Assembly: GCA_949298875.1 (NCBI GenBank)
Contig: CASFYI010000008.1
Location: forward strand, 1 to 43,466
Length of the DNA stretch: 43,466 nt
DNA from: an uncultured Methanomassiliicoccales archaeon
Lineage (GTDB): Archaea; Thermoplasmatota; Thermoplasmata; Methanomassiliicoccales; Methanomethylophilaceae
Reading direction: 5' to 3'
Under the pieces are notes generated by a model. It worked only from the letters and a program-made list of their open reading frames with translations, ran no database searches and was not told the DNA's origin. The translations under genes were made by a program, and so were the position numbers. Shown piece after piece: positions 25,782 through 34,516 of the stretch; the stretch's first letter is position 1, and each line of letters begins with the position of its first letter.

Positions 25782-26230
25782 CGTCTAACCTCCAGAAGTC
25801 TACCGCCTATCCTGGGGTCGGACTCCTCCCTGACGGGGCCGTCGCCGACCAGCTCCTCTATGAGCACCTCCATCACGAGCCAGGACACCATGCCCGGGCC
25901 GAAGTCGCCAGTGGCGCAGAACCCCTCCCTCCCGGCGGAGCCGTGGAGATGGAGCAGCGGGTTGCCGTCCGCATCGGGGAACACGGTGCCGTGCCCGGTG
26001 ATCTCGCATTGGTGCTCCAGCTCGATGACGATGGGCTCGACCCTGTCCCCCACGGGGACCCTCGGGCCGCTGACCATGCGGGACCCGGCGTCGACGGCGC
26101 CGGTGACGTGCACCAGGGCACGGGCTATGCCGTTGTCCCTGCAGAAGGATTCTATGGTTTCGCGGAGGACCTCGCCGTCCTCCAGGCGCAGGATGAAGAC
26201 CCTCCCCCTGGCGAGCTCGGCGCTCCTCAT
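25781..26230 (-). CDS. PPC/DUF296-domain protein
   Basis: Archaeal PPC-domain protein of 149 residues, close to the usual 140-150. The fold signature is seen in ARGRVFILRLEDGEVLRETI at the start, IARALVHVTGAVDAGS, and the metal-site motif LLHLHGSAG (about 93-101). Plant homologues bind AT-rich DNA; the archaeal role is unclear. The first in-frame CGA, after LLEVR, overlaps the next gene's ATG as CGATG, the position normally taken by TGATG. In the standard code the frame continues 114 bases into the COG3044 gene to a TAG at 25667, giving a Ser/Arg-rich tail with no family counterpart. Confidence 0.85.
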
Positions 26231-26239
26231 GTGCGGACC

Positions 26240-26614
26240 TCAGCGGTATCTGCTGTACTTGTCCAGGAGCTTGCTGATCTTGTCGACCTCGTCCTTGGTG
26301 AGGTCGCCCGCGTCCTGGAAGGTCCTCACGAAGTCCTTCGCGTCCTTGGTGGACACGCGGGACGCCTTGGCGATGACCGAGGCGAGGAAGGAGGACGCCT
26401 TTGCGGGGTCCATGGCGGACGCATCGAGAATCTGGTTCATGTCGTACTTGAAGGGGTTGATGCGGTGGGTGTTGAGCATCGCCTGCCTCTTGGTGGACTC
26501 CTTGGTCCTCTGAGGCCTGTTCTTCTTCCCCTTGTCGTACTGGTTTCCCGTCTGGGGCTTGTTGACGACGACCTTGTTCTTCTTCGGCTGCGTTGTTGCG
26601 GACTGACCAGGCAA
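26240..26614 (-). CDS. Small basic hypothetical protein
   Basis: I do not recognise the family. The 124-residue protein has a disordered, Lys/Gln-rich N-terminal third (about 1-45) and a helical C-terminal part with regular hydrophobic spacing (SSFLASVIAKASRVSTKDAK). The basic tail suggests nucleic-acid or ribosome contact. The start is TTG, preceded by TAGGAGC and by a TATA box about 40 bp upstream. It leads the PPC and COG3044 genes, with a 9-bp gap. Confidence 0.7.
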   Translation of the reverse strand: MPGQSATTQPKKNKVVVNKPQTGNQYDKGKKNRPQRTKESTKRQAMLNTHRINPFKYDMNQILDASAMDPAKASSFLASVIAKASRVSTKDAKDFVRTFQDAGDLTKDEVDKISKLLDKYSRYR

Positions 26615-26651
26615 GAATATTGCTCCTATCGGGTTTCGAATCAGCCACTTC

Positions 26652-26660
26652 TATTTAAAG
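26652..26660 (-). promoter_or_regulatory. TATA box for the basic protein-PPC-COG3044 operon
   Basis: TTTAAATAG on the minus strand gives a transcript of about 15-20 bases before the TTG start. The TAA inside it is where the upstream AAA-ATPase frame would end under the standard code. Confidence 0.6.
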
Positions 26661-26720
26661 GAATGCGCGGTTTATGATGGCTGTCCGACAAGTGCTAAGA
26701 CGTTCCCCTCTGTTGCGTCG

Positions 26721-28397
26721 TCGGAGGTCGACGGTCTCCGCCCTCGCCTCGGCCCTCTTCACATGGAATGCCAGCCCTATCAGGACGGTCCTCCCGCGCA
26801 TCCCCCTGTGATATCCTACCCTGCGGATCTGCTCGAGTGCGTCGTTGGCCTCCTGTCCGAGGCTCTCGTCGCTTCCGGCCGTCTTGATCTCGATGACGAT
26901 GTTGGGTCCCCCGTCTCTCGGGACGGCCACGATGTCCGCGCGTCCGTTGCCGCGTTCCGGCTCCGCCCTGACGTCGTGGTCCGGGAAGATGCACAGCATC
27001 ACGGCCATGAGGATGTTCTGATAGTCTGCGTGTCCCCTGACGGTCAGGTAGCTGCCTGAATCCAGGATCTCCTCGACCGTCCTGCGCACACCTTCTGCAT
27101 CCCTCTCGGTCATCGCCCTCTCCAGGTCGGGCAGCATGCTCCCTCCCTTCTCTCTGAGTCTGGAGGTGAACCTCCCCATCACGGACTGGATCTCCTTGTT
27201 CGGCAGTGACAGCAGGTATTTCCCGTCCCCGTCGGGGATGGCCTTCAGATATCCGGCCATCACCATGAGGGACAGCATCTCGGTGCCTCCCTCGCCGTTC
27301 CCCATGGCCTCCAGGATGTCGTCGTACGTCATCGATCTGATGACCTCGCTCCTCGTCGGGACGCCTCTGACGATACCGCTGATCAGCGGAAAGTTCCTGT
27401 ATCTAAGCCTGGTCATCATCCAGATCAGGGGTTCGTCCGATCCGCTCATCGCCCAGTACCCGTCGGGTTCGAAGCCGTGGTAGACGTAGTTGAGCACGCT
27501 GAACGTGTTGTACACCTCGGAGTCTCCGAACCTGTAGCCGTCGTACCACTCCCTGACCTCGTCGAACTTTTCGGGGTGCCCGTAGTACTCCAGCATGTCG
27601 CGGACCTCCCTCTCTGTGAATCCGAACCTCTCTCCCGACCTCTCGGAGAACACGTCGTTCACGACGACGCCGTTCAGGCCGGAGAACATCCCCTCCTTGG
27701 CGATTCTGGTGATGCCGGTGATGTATGCCAGTTCGATGCATCCGTTGTCCTTCAGGGTGGCGGATAGGATCTTGCCGAGGAACTGCGTGATGGGGCGGAG
27801 GGAGTCCGTATCGAATGCCTCGGTGACGGGGTGGTCGTACTCGTCGATCAGGACGACCACCCTCCTCCCTTCATATGTGCGGTAGAGGATCTCGCTGAGC
27901 GTCTTCAGAGAATTCACGAGCAATGACTGGGGGACGCTGTTCAGGCCCAGCGACTCGTACAGACGCTTCTCGTCCGGCGTCGTCGCATCGGTCTGGAACA
28001 GCTCGTGGTGGGCCTTGAAGGCATGATGGATCTCCTCCGTCATGGCTCCGATGAAGTTGTCGAAGGTGTCCGTGAGGATGTCCTTGAGATTCATCCTGAT
28101 GACCGGGTGGGTGTTCCTGTGGCCGTCGAACTCGTGGTGCTTCGATATCTCGAGGCCGTCGAACCAGTCGTTCCCCTCGTACTTCAGGTTGAAGAACGCA
28201 TCCAGCATCGACAGGTTGGTGCTCTTGCCGAATCTGCGCGGACGGACGTAGATGTAGACGTTTCTGCTGCGATCGCCGAGGATGTCCGCGATGAGCATGG
28301 TCTTGTCGACGTAGTAGATGTTCCCTTCCTTGAAGTCCCTGAACGGGACTCCGCTGATGCTCAAGTACGCCAGGTTTCCGTGCCTGTAATCCCTCAT
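26721..28397 (-). CDS. AAA-ATPase-like / PD-(D/E)XK nuclease protein (PF09820-PF08011 type)
   Basis: A 558-residue protein of a family expanded in gut bacteria and archaea. The N-terminal P-loop domain shows YIYVRPRRFGKSTNLSML (about 49-66; Walker A variant RRFGKST) and Walker B VVVLIDEYDHPV (about 175-186). The C-terminal region has the nuclease core GRADIVAV and NIVIEIKT (about 500-522). The ATG at 28397 follows GGAAGGTG; longer starts include a CGA codon. The first in-frame CGA (two in a row, CGA CGA) follows AETVDL near the end. The standard-code end is TAA at 26655, inside the next gene's TATA box. The role may be defence or mobile-element-related, but this is inference. Confidence 0.85.
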
Positions 28398-28469
28398 TCC
28401 ATGCACCTTCCACATCCCATCGTCTCGGGGATGGCGAGTCAGACATTCAAATGTCATATAGACTTTCTA

Positions 28470-28479
28470 TAATGATGAA
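28470..28479 (-). promoter_or_regulatory. TATA-like box for the AAA-ATPase gene
   Basis: CATTATAGAAAG on the minus strand would start a transcript near 28446, leaving a leader of about 50 bases that carries the GGAAGGTG ribosome site. The 157-bp divergent gap to thiL also holds the thiL TATA box. Confidence 0.4.
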
Positions 28480-28526
28480 CGGTTGTGAACAGATAATAAT
28501 TTTCGGTGTCCGGCGACACGGATATC

Positions 28527-28534
28527 CTTATACC
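28527..28534 (+). promoter_or_regulatory. TATA box for thiL-radical SAM operon
   Basis: CTTATACC lies 21-28 bp before the thiL ATG. GGAG also stands 7 bases before the ATG, so either leaderless or led translation is possible. Confidence 0.5.
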
Positions 28535-28554
28535 CTGCATCCGATGGAGCACCG

Positions 28555-29487
28555 ATGACCCTGATCGGAGAGATCGGCGAGAGGCAGCTCATAGAGGACT
28601 TCGGGACGTTCATAGTCCGGGAGGGCGAGGTCGGTCCCGGCGACGACGCCGCGGTGCTCGGCAGGGGCGTCGTGGTCTCCACGGACGCCGTGACCTTCGA
28701 CAGGCACATGCCCGCCGGCATGACGTACGAGCAGTTCGGCTGGTACTCCGCGGCGGTCAGCTTCAGCGACCTCGCGGCGATGGGCGCGCGCCCCAAGGGG
28801 ATACTGGCATCGCTGGTCCTCCCGGGCGATCTGGATGTCCAGGCCGCATACGACATAATGAGCGGGATAAGCCAGTGCGCCGAGTTCTGCGGCACCGGGA
28901 TCGCCGGAGGGGACACCAAGGTGGGCCCCGGGGTGGTCACGACGACCGCGCTAGGATCCATGGACGGCAGGAGGCCGATTCTCCGCTCCGGCGCCAGGCC
29001 CGGGGACGTCGTCGCGGTGACAGGGCCCGTCGGCGGCCCGGCGGCGGGATTCGTCTCGCTGGAGCTCGGAATTGACGCCGAGGACGCCAGGAGTCAGCTC
29101 TACGTGCCGGTCCCCAGGGTGGCCGAGGGGGAGGCGATGGCCGCGACGGGGGTCGTCACGTCGTGCATGGACCTGTCCGACGGGCTCGGCACGGCGCTCA
29201 ACACCATATGCGCCGCCTCCGGCGTGGGCATGGAGGTGGAGCTGTCGTTCATACCCAGGGGGCCGTCGGTCGACGAGATGGCCGAGGCGTCCGGCAGGGA
29301 CGTCAGGGACCTGCTCCTGGGCTGGGGAGGGGAGTACGAGCTCGTCTTCACCGCGCCCCAGGACGCTCTCGACAGGCTCTACGAGGCCGAGGTGCCCTTC
29401 TCGATAATCGGGATAGTCAACGACACCGGCGCACCCCACTTGATCGACGGGGGCGAGAGGACGGTGATCCCCTATGGCGAATATCGA
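28555..29487 (+). CDS. thiL: Thiamine-monophosphate kinase
   Basis: Phosphorylates thiamine monophosphate to the cofactor thiamine diphosphate. It has 310 residues when ended at CGA, the usual ThiL length. Motifs are GPGDDAAVL (about 27-35, metal and ATP site), STDAVTFDRHM, DLAAMGARPKG (about 75-85), CMDLSDGLGTAL (about 204-215) and GGEYELVF (about 259-266). The first in-frame CGA follows IPYGEY, 14 bases past the start of the radical SAM gene. Under the standard code there is no stop until a TAG at 30738, which would give 727 residues with a 417-residue Arg/Pro/Gly-rich tail covering the whole next gene in another frame. That is not credible as ThiL. Confidence 0.9.
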
Positions 29488-30487
29488 TTCCCGGATCGAG
29501 GCGGCGTACTGCGAGAGGGACGGCGACGCCTTCGTCTGCGGCCTGTGCCCGCACCACTGCAGGATCGGCGAGGGCCAGACCGGACGCTGCATGGCCCGCA
29601 GGGCCGAGGGCGGGACGCTGTTCGCGTCCAGCTACGGGAAGGTCACGTCCATGTGCGTGGACCCGATGGAGAAGAAGCCCCTATACAACTACATGCCCGG
29701 GAGGAGGTGCCTGTCCATCGGCGGCGCCGGGTGCAACATGCGCTGTCTCCACTGCCAGAACTTCGCGATATCTTCGATACCGACCGGCAGGAGGAGGTCC
29801 ACCTACGTGTCGCCCGAGGACCTGGTGGCGCACTGCAGGCGCGAGGGCCTGAACGTCATCGCGTTCACCTACAACGAGCCCATGATCTGGTACGAGTACA
29901 TCCGCGACGTGGCCGCCGTGGACCCAGACATACGCATCGTCCTGGTGACCAACGGGCTGGCGTGCGAGGGCCCCCTCAGGGACCTCTGCCGCATCGCGGA
30001 CGCCATGAACATCGACGTCAAGGGGTTCACCGAGGAGTTCTACATGCGGGAGTGCGGCGCCCATCTCCGGGACGTCCTGGACTCGGTCCGCATAGTCTTC
30101 TCCGAGGGGGTGCATCTCGAGCTCACGTACCTGGTGATCCCGGGGCTCAACGACTCCGAGGACGAGGTGCGCGCATTCTGCTCGTGGGTGGCGTCGGAGC
30201 TCTCCTCCGATGTGCCCGTACATTTCACCAGGTTCCATCCCGACTACAAGCTCACCGACGTCCCGTGGACGCCCGTGGAGACGGTTCTCAGATGCAGGGA
30301 GATAGGCATCGAGGAGGGTCTGAACTACGTCTACGTCGGCAACATAATCGCCGAGGGGCCGGGGGACACCTTCTGTCCGAGGTGCGGCAGGCCGGTCATA
30401 CGCAGGTTCGGGTTCTCGGTGGACGCGTCGGAGCTGGACGGCTCCAGGTGCTCCAACTGCGGGTTCGATCTCGGCATAGTGCGCCGA
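29474..30487 (+). CDS. amrS: AmmeMemoRadiSam-system radical SAM enzyme
   Basis: PflA-like radical SAM protein of 337 residues if it ends at CGA. The radical SAM cluster motif CNMRCLHC (about 87-94) follows a conserved CGLCPHHC (about 21-28). FTYNEPMIWYEY (about 134-145), NIDVKGF and LTYLVIPGLND fit the AmrS family. A C-terminal zinc ribbon, CPRCGRP and CSNCGFDLG, is where family members end. The first in-frame CGA comes three codons later, after GIVR; the standard-code end is TGA at 30601, giving a 38-residue Arg/Pro/Ser tail. It overlaps thiL by 14 bases and the convergent peptidase gene by 17. Usual partners Memo and AMMECR1 are not in the window. Confidence 0.88.
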
Positions 30488-31307
30488 CGGGGTCCCCGAG
30501 GATCAGCACCAGGGCGAGCGCCAGGAACATCGGCGCGACGAACGGCACCGAGGGTGCCGCACGCGCTCTCGCGATCCCCGCATCTTTCAGTTCGCGGATG
30601 ATGTCCGCCGCCGTCCCGGGCGATCCCCTGCATCCGACGAGGTCCTCTCCGACAGGCCTCTGGACGGGCCAGTGGAAGTCCGGGTCCATCGATCCCACAT
30701 CCATCTCCAATGTCGTGAGCATCCCTTTTCCGGTATAGCCGGAGCGGAGGTTCAGTGCGAGGATCCAGAGCGACCCGGCGAGAGACATCGCCAGTGCCAG
30801 CAGCAGGACCGACAGCACCGGTGGAAGCGCCGAGCCGTGCCATATCAGCGGGATGACGGATGTCTCCGGAAGAGACGGGAGGATCAGTGCCAGCGTCATC
30901 GCGCATTTGGCGTCCGCCCCTCCGGTGAGAAGCCCGCACCTGTGGAGGAGGACGCACATGGCGAACATCGCGGCTGAGACTATCCCGTCCGTGATCCCGG
31001 AGGTCAGGGCCGGCAGGGCCATCGAAGCGAACCCCGCCGCTACCACCGGCGCGGCGGCAGGTCCTACCAGCCTCCCAGACAGCATGTACCATGAGAGCAG
31101 GAGGCCGCCGGCAGCGTAGAGCGCCCCTGTCAAAGGGTCTTTGCCGATCCCGATCCCGGCGGCCGCCAGGGGGATCCCGATGACGCAGAGGATGAGCCAG
31201 TGCGCGTCGGGGACGTGTCTGGTCCTCCAGTCGCAGATGGCGCCGGAGGCCATGACGGCCAGGACGACAGATGTCTGCAGCAGTCCGATGATGCCCTCCG
31301 GTTCCAT
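30471..31307 (-). CDS. Archaeal type IV prepilin peptidase (A24 family)
   Basis: Membrane aspartyl protease that cleaves class III signal peptides of archaellin or pilin subunits. It has 278 residues and about seven hydrophobic segments. The two catalytic aspartates are in CDWRTRHVPD (about 24-33) and GGADAK (about 127-132), the GxGD-type site. A TATA-like TTATC lies about 25 bp before the ATG, which I chose over a start 73 codons upstream in polar, arginine-rich sequence. The last hydrophobic segment ends ILGDPVGALC and is followed at once by CGA. The standard-code frame runs to TGA at 30396, inside the radical SAM gene. Confidence 0.82.
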
Positions 31308-31387
31308 GGGGCGGGGCTCGGGCTCCGGGGTGATAAGCGTTGCGGAGTGCGTCAGTGCTGCGCGATTCGCGTGTCTCCCTTTTCTTA

Positions 31388-31397
31388 ATTTTAAATA
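31388..31397 (+). promoter_or_regulatory. TATA box for the MscS gene
   Basis: ATTTTAAATAGG lies about 25 bp before the ATG in a short AT-rich stretch between divergent genes. Confidence 0.6.
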
Positions 31398-31418
31398 GGA
31401 TGCGGAAATCGGCGCTAC

Positions 31419-33044
31419 ATGAACGCAAGGAGGCTCACGCTCCTCTCGGCATTGCTCATCCTCGCGGCGGTCATCGCGGCTTCCGCGGCTCCGCAGTCCG
31501 AGGCCCTGGCCGAGGGGGATCTCCACATCGACACCATCGACGGGAACGATCTCTCGCTGACGCTGGACAGCGGCACCAGCGAGACGGTGAACCTCTATGT
31601 GACCAACAAGGGCGATACGCCGGTAGCCCTCTCGGTGGATTCCGTGTCAGGTCTGGGCGATTCCGTATCGGTGTCCACGAAGATCACTGTCCTGGATTCG
31701 GTCAATCCGGATTCCGGGGTCCTCATGCCGGCCGGACACGACGGCAACATGGCGATAATCGAGGTCACCGTCTCGGCCGATGCCTACTCAGACAACAAGA
31801 CCGTCGTCGGCACGGTCACGCTGCTGGCCAACAGCATCGGCGACGGCGAGGGCGGGGTCGAGATCGCATGCCCGATCACCGTGGAGGTCACCTCCGTCTT
31901 CGCCACGGGGGACGCCTACAACAAGTTCTTCGGCGTGTTCCCCAACACGCTGGACGCCCCGCTCAACTCGGTGTGGGTGACCGCCCTGGTGACCCTGATC
32001 ATCTGGATTATCGCCACCGTGATGGTGTCCGAGATCATCATCCCGATGTTCACCCGCCTCGTCGGGGCGAGGAAGACGCAGGACGAGAAGAGGACGCTCA
32101 CCAAGCGCCTGACGTCCATGATCACCGTGGTGATGTTCGTCATCGCCGTCAACGAGTGCGTGCAGATCGTCGGGGCCAACGCAGGGATGGCCCACTTCAT
32201 CGGAGCCCTGTCCATGGTCGTCTACGTAGTGGTCGGCTCGCTGATCGCCTGGATGGTCTACCTGTTCATCGTGACCGCCTTCCTGAAGGGCCTGGACGAG
32301 GCCGCCGATGTGGACGGGGTCGACATGTCCCTGCTCCCGCTGCTCAAGATGATCGGGAAGCTGGTGATCTGCGTGGTCGCGGTGTGCGCGGCGCTGTCGG
32401 CCTTCGGCGTGGACTTCGCCGGCATCATGGTCAGCGCGGGAGTGGTCACCCTGGGCATAACGCTCGGTGCGCAGGAGACCCTCAACCAGTTCTTCAGCGG
32501 CATCGTGCTCCTGGCCTCTCGCCCGTTCAAGAAGGGCGACTTCATCCAGATCAACGACACCACCTACAGGGTCCGCAGGGTCAGGCTCATGTACACCGAG
32601 CTGGAGAACTGGGACTTCGACCGTGTGGTGACGATGCCGAACAACGCCGTGTCCACGGCCACCCTGGTCAACCTGTCCTCCGTGGACTTCAACAGGACCA
32701 GGATCTTCATCTACGTCGATGTCGCCTACGGCACGGACCTCGACAAGGCGAAGGCGTCCCTGGAGACCGCCGGCAGGAAGCATCCCCACGTCATCACCGA
32801 CGGGTCCTGCATCCCTCCCAACGCCAGGCTCGTGGAGTTCGCCGGGTCGGGCATCAAGTTCCGCCTCGCCTGCTACGTGGACGACTTCAACAACAGCGCC
32901 CACTACGCCGGGCAGATCCGCGAGCTCGTCTACAGGCAGCTCAACGACGACGGCATCGAGATCCCGTACAGCAGGATACAGGTGGACATCCTCACCGACC
33001 CCTTGGACTACCGTCACGGGGACGGCGGGGCGGACGCATCTTGA
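31419..33044 (+). CDS. MscS-family mechanosensitive channel with secreted N-terminal domain
   Basis: Channel that opens on membrane tension and releases solutes after osmotic downshift. The 541 residues start with a signal peptide (about 1-26, ending near SAAPQSEA). A beta-rich outer domain follows (about 30-165; the stretch TSETVNLYVTNKGDTPVALS resembles the NEW3/CARDB type). Then come four hydrophobic segments and the MscS core: pore helix VSAGVVTLGITLGAQETLNQ (about 341-360), beta domain RPFKKGDFIQI (about 368-378), then NNAVSTATLVNLS. The N-terminal outer domain is uncommon for MscS. It ends in TGA and is followed by a series of hairpins. Confidence 0.9.
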   Translation: MNARRLTLLSALLILAAVIAASAAPQSEALAEGDLHIDTIDGNDLSLTLDSGTSETVNLYVTNKGDTPVALSVDSVSGLGDSVSVSTKITVLDSVNPDSGVLMPAGHDGNMAIIEVTVSADAYSDNKTVVGTVTLLANSIGDGEGGVEIACPITVEVTSVFATGDAYNKFFGVFPNTLDAPLNSVWVTALVTLIIWIIATVMVSEIIIPMFTRLVGARKTQDEKRTLTKRLTSMITVVMFVIAVNECVQIVGANAGMAHFIGALSMVVYVVVGSLIAWMVYLFIVTAFLKGLDEAADVDGVDMSLLPLLKMIGKLVICVVAVCAALSAFGVDFAGIMVSAGVVTLGITLGAQETLNQFFSGIVLLASRPFKKGDFIQINDTTYRVRRVRLMYTELENWDFDRVVTMPNNAVSTATLVNLSSVDFNRTRIFIYVDVAYGTDLDKAKASLETAGRKHPHVITDGSCIPPNARLVEFAGSGIKFRLACYVDDFNNSAHYAGQIRELVYRQLNDDGIEIPYSRIQVDILTDPLDYRHGDGGADAS

Positions 33045-33047
33045 TTC

Positions 33048-33124
33048 TGCGAATTTCGCAGCCGGCGGGCATCGCATCCCGCCGGCGGCGGTCCGACCAC
33101 TGCGGATATCGCCCGTCGGACCGC
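33048..33124 (+). other. Three consecutive perfect inverted repeats between MscS and lrp
   Basis: TGCGAA-T-TTCGCA (33048-33060), GCCGGCGGG/CCCGCCGGC with an 8-base loop (33061-33086) and GCGGTCCGAC/GTCGGACCGC with a 17-base loop (33088-33124) follow the MscS stop almost without gaps; the last is followed by GTTTTCCC. They probably terminate the MscS transcript, and the third may also be a binding site upstream of the lrp promoter. Confidence 0.6.
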
Positions 33125-33135
33125 GTTTTCCCATA

Positions 33136-33145
33136 GATTTAATAT
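33136..33145 (+). promoter_or_regulatory. TATA box for the lrp-dap operon
   Basis: GATTTAATATC suggests a transcription start near 33168, leaving a leader of about 25 bases with GGTGATC as ribosome site before the lrp ATG. Confidence 0.5.
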
Positions 33146-33192
33146 CGGGGCGCACTTCACTCGGACCATCAGGCGGAGCCCGGGTGATCGAT

Positions 33193-33615
33193 ATGATTGA
33201 CAACCTCGACAAGAAGATCATAGAGCTGCTGAAGAAGGACTCGAGATGTCCGTTCGTCGAGATAGCCAACCAGCTCGGCGTATCTGAGGGGACCGTGCGC
33301 AGCAGGGTCCACAAGATGGTCGAGGAGGGCATCATACGCGGGTTCACCATCAAGACGAGCTCGAAGAACGTCAAGGCGCTGGTGGAGATCAGCATCGCGG
33401 TGAACACCGACACCCAGGAGATAGCCAGGGAGCTGGCCGGGTACGACGGCGTCACCGAGGTGTTCGAGGTCACCGGCGACCAGGACATCATCGCGATCGT
33501 CGACGTGGAGTCCTCGCAGCACCTCAACGAGATCATCGAGAGGGTCCGCCGGTACGACAACATCCTCAGCACCAGGACAAGGCTGATACTGAAGGAGCAT
33601 TACGGGGAGGCCCGA
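33193..33615 (+). CDS. Lrp/AsnC-family transcriptional regulator
   Basis: DNA-binding regulator of amino-acid metabolism, 140 residues. The N-terminal helix-turn-helix (DNLDKKIIELLKKDSR, then EIANQLGVSEGTVRSRVHKM, about 23-42) is followed by the RAM effector domain. Placed first in the lysine operon, it may sense lysine or an intermediate, as the related LysM does. The first in-frame CGA follows HYGEA, a normal end for this family. A second CGA two codons later overlaps the dapA ATG as CGATG. Under the standard code the frame continues 183 bases into dapA with a Ser/Arg/Pro tail. Confidence 0.88.
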
Positions 33616-33620
33616 TCACG

Positions 33621-34493
33621 ATGTTCGCAGGAACCGGAACCGCACTCATCACGCCGTTCGCCAAGGACGGCTCCGTCGACGAGGAGGCGCTCAGGCGCCT
33701 CGTCGACTTCCAGGAATCCAACGGGGTGGACGTCCTCGTGCCGTGCGGGAGCACCGGCGAGTCCGCCACCCTCGACCACGAGGAGCATCTCCGCGTGATC
33801 GAGATCGTCAGGGACCAGGCGAAGAAGGCGAAGGTCCTGGCCGGGGCGGGGAGCAACTGCACCCGCGAGGCCGTCGCCCTGAGCCGGAGCGCCCAGGACA
33901 TAGGCGCGGACGGGGTCCTCTCCATCGCGCCCTACTACGTCAAGCCGACCCAGGAGGGTCTCTTCAGGCACTTCGAGGCGGTCGCCGACGCCATCGACAT
34001 ACCCGTGATCGTCTACAACATCCCGGGAAGGACCGGCATCAACATCACCTCCGACACGCTGATGCGCATCGCCGAGGTCGACGGCATCGCCGGGGTCAAG
34101 GAGGCCAGCGGCAACATGGCCCAGATCCAGGACATCCTCAGGCGGAGGCCGGAGGGCTTCGAGGTCCTCAGCGGCGACGACGCGCTCACGCTCGCGCTGG
34201 TCTGCCTCGGGGGCGACGGCGTGATCTCGGTGGCCAGCAACTGCTGCCCCGCCCTCATGTCCGACCTGGTGCGCAGCGCCAGGGCGGGGGACGTCGCGTC
34301 CGCCCGCGCCATACAGTCCAAGCTCCTCCCGCTCTTCTCGGCCCTCTTCGAGGAGTCCAATCCGATACCCATCAAGTACGTCATGGGCGGGATGGGATAC
34401 GGCAACGGCGAGCCCAGGCTCCCGCTGACCCCCCTGAGCGAGGGATGCAGGGAGAGGATCGACCAGGTCCTGAGGGGGATCGGCATCGCCCGA
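33621..34493 (+). CDS. dapA: 4-hydroxy-tetrahydrodipicolinate synthase
   Basis: Condenses pyruvate with aspartate semialdehyde in lysine synthesis. It has 290 residues, matching bacterial DapA at about 292. Key sites are PCGSTGESATL (about 42-52), the tyrosine in YNIPGRTG (about 133-140) and the Schiff-base lysine in GVKEASGN (about 160-167). The first in-frame CGA follows QVLRGIGIA, which aligns with the end of E. coli DapA. The standard-code end is TGA at 34520, adding nine residues (RGRSRRFYL) that overlap the ribosome site and start of lysC. Confidence 0.92.
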
Positions 34494-34516
34494 GGGCGGT
34501 CCCGGAGGTTCTACCT

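Noticed and set aside
24966-26513. Long plus-strand open frame opposite the COG3044 and PPC genes
   Set aside because: Its composition is that of an antisense shadow in GC-rich DNA; the minus-strand genes have clear domains.
28555-30738. A ThiL-radical SAM fusion
   Set aside because: The two proteins are in different frames, and the radical SAM gene has its own start and complete domain.
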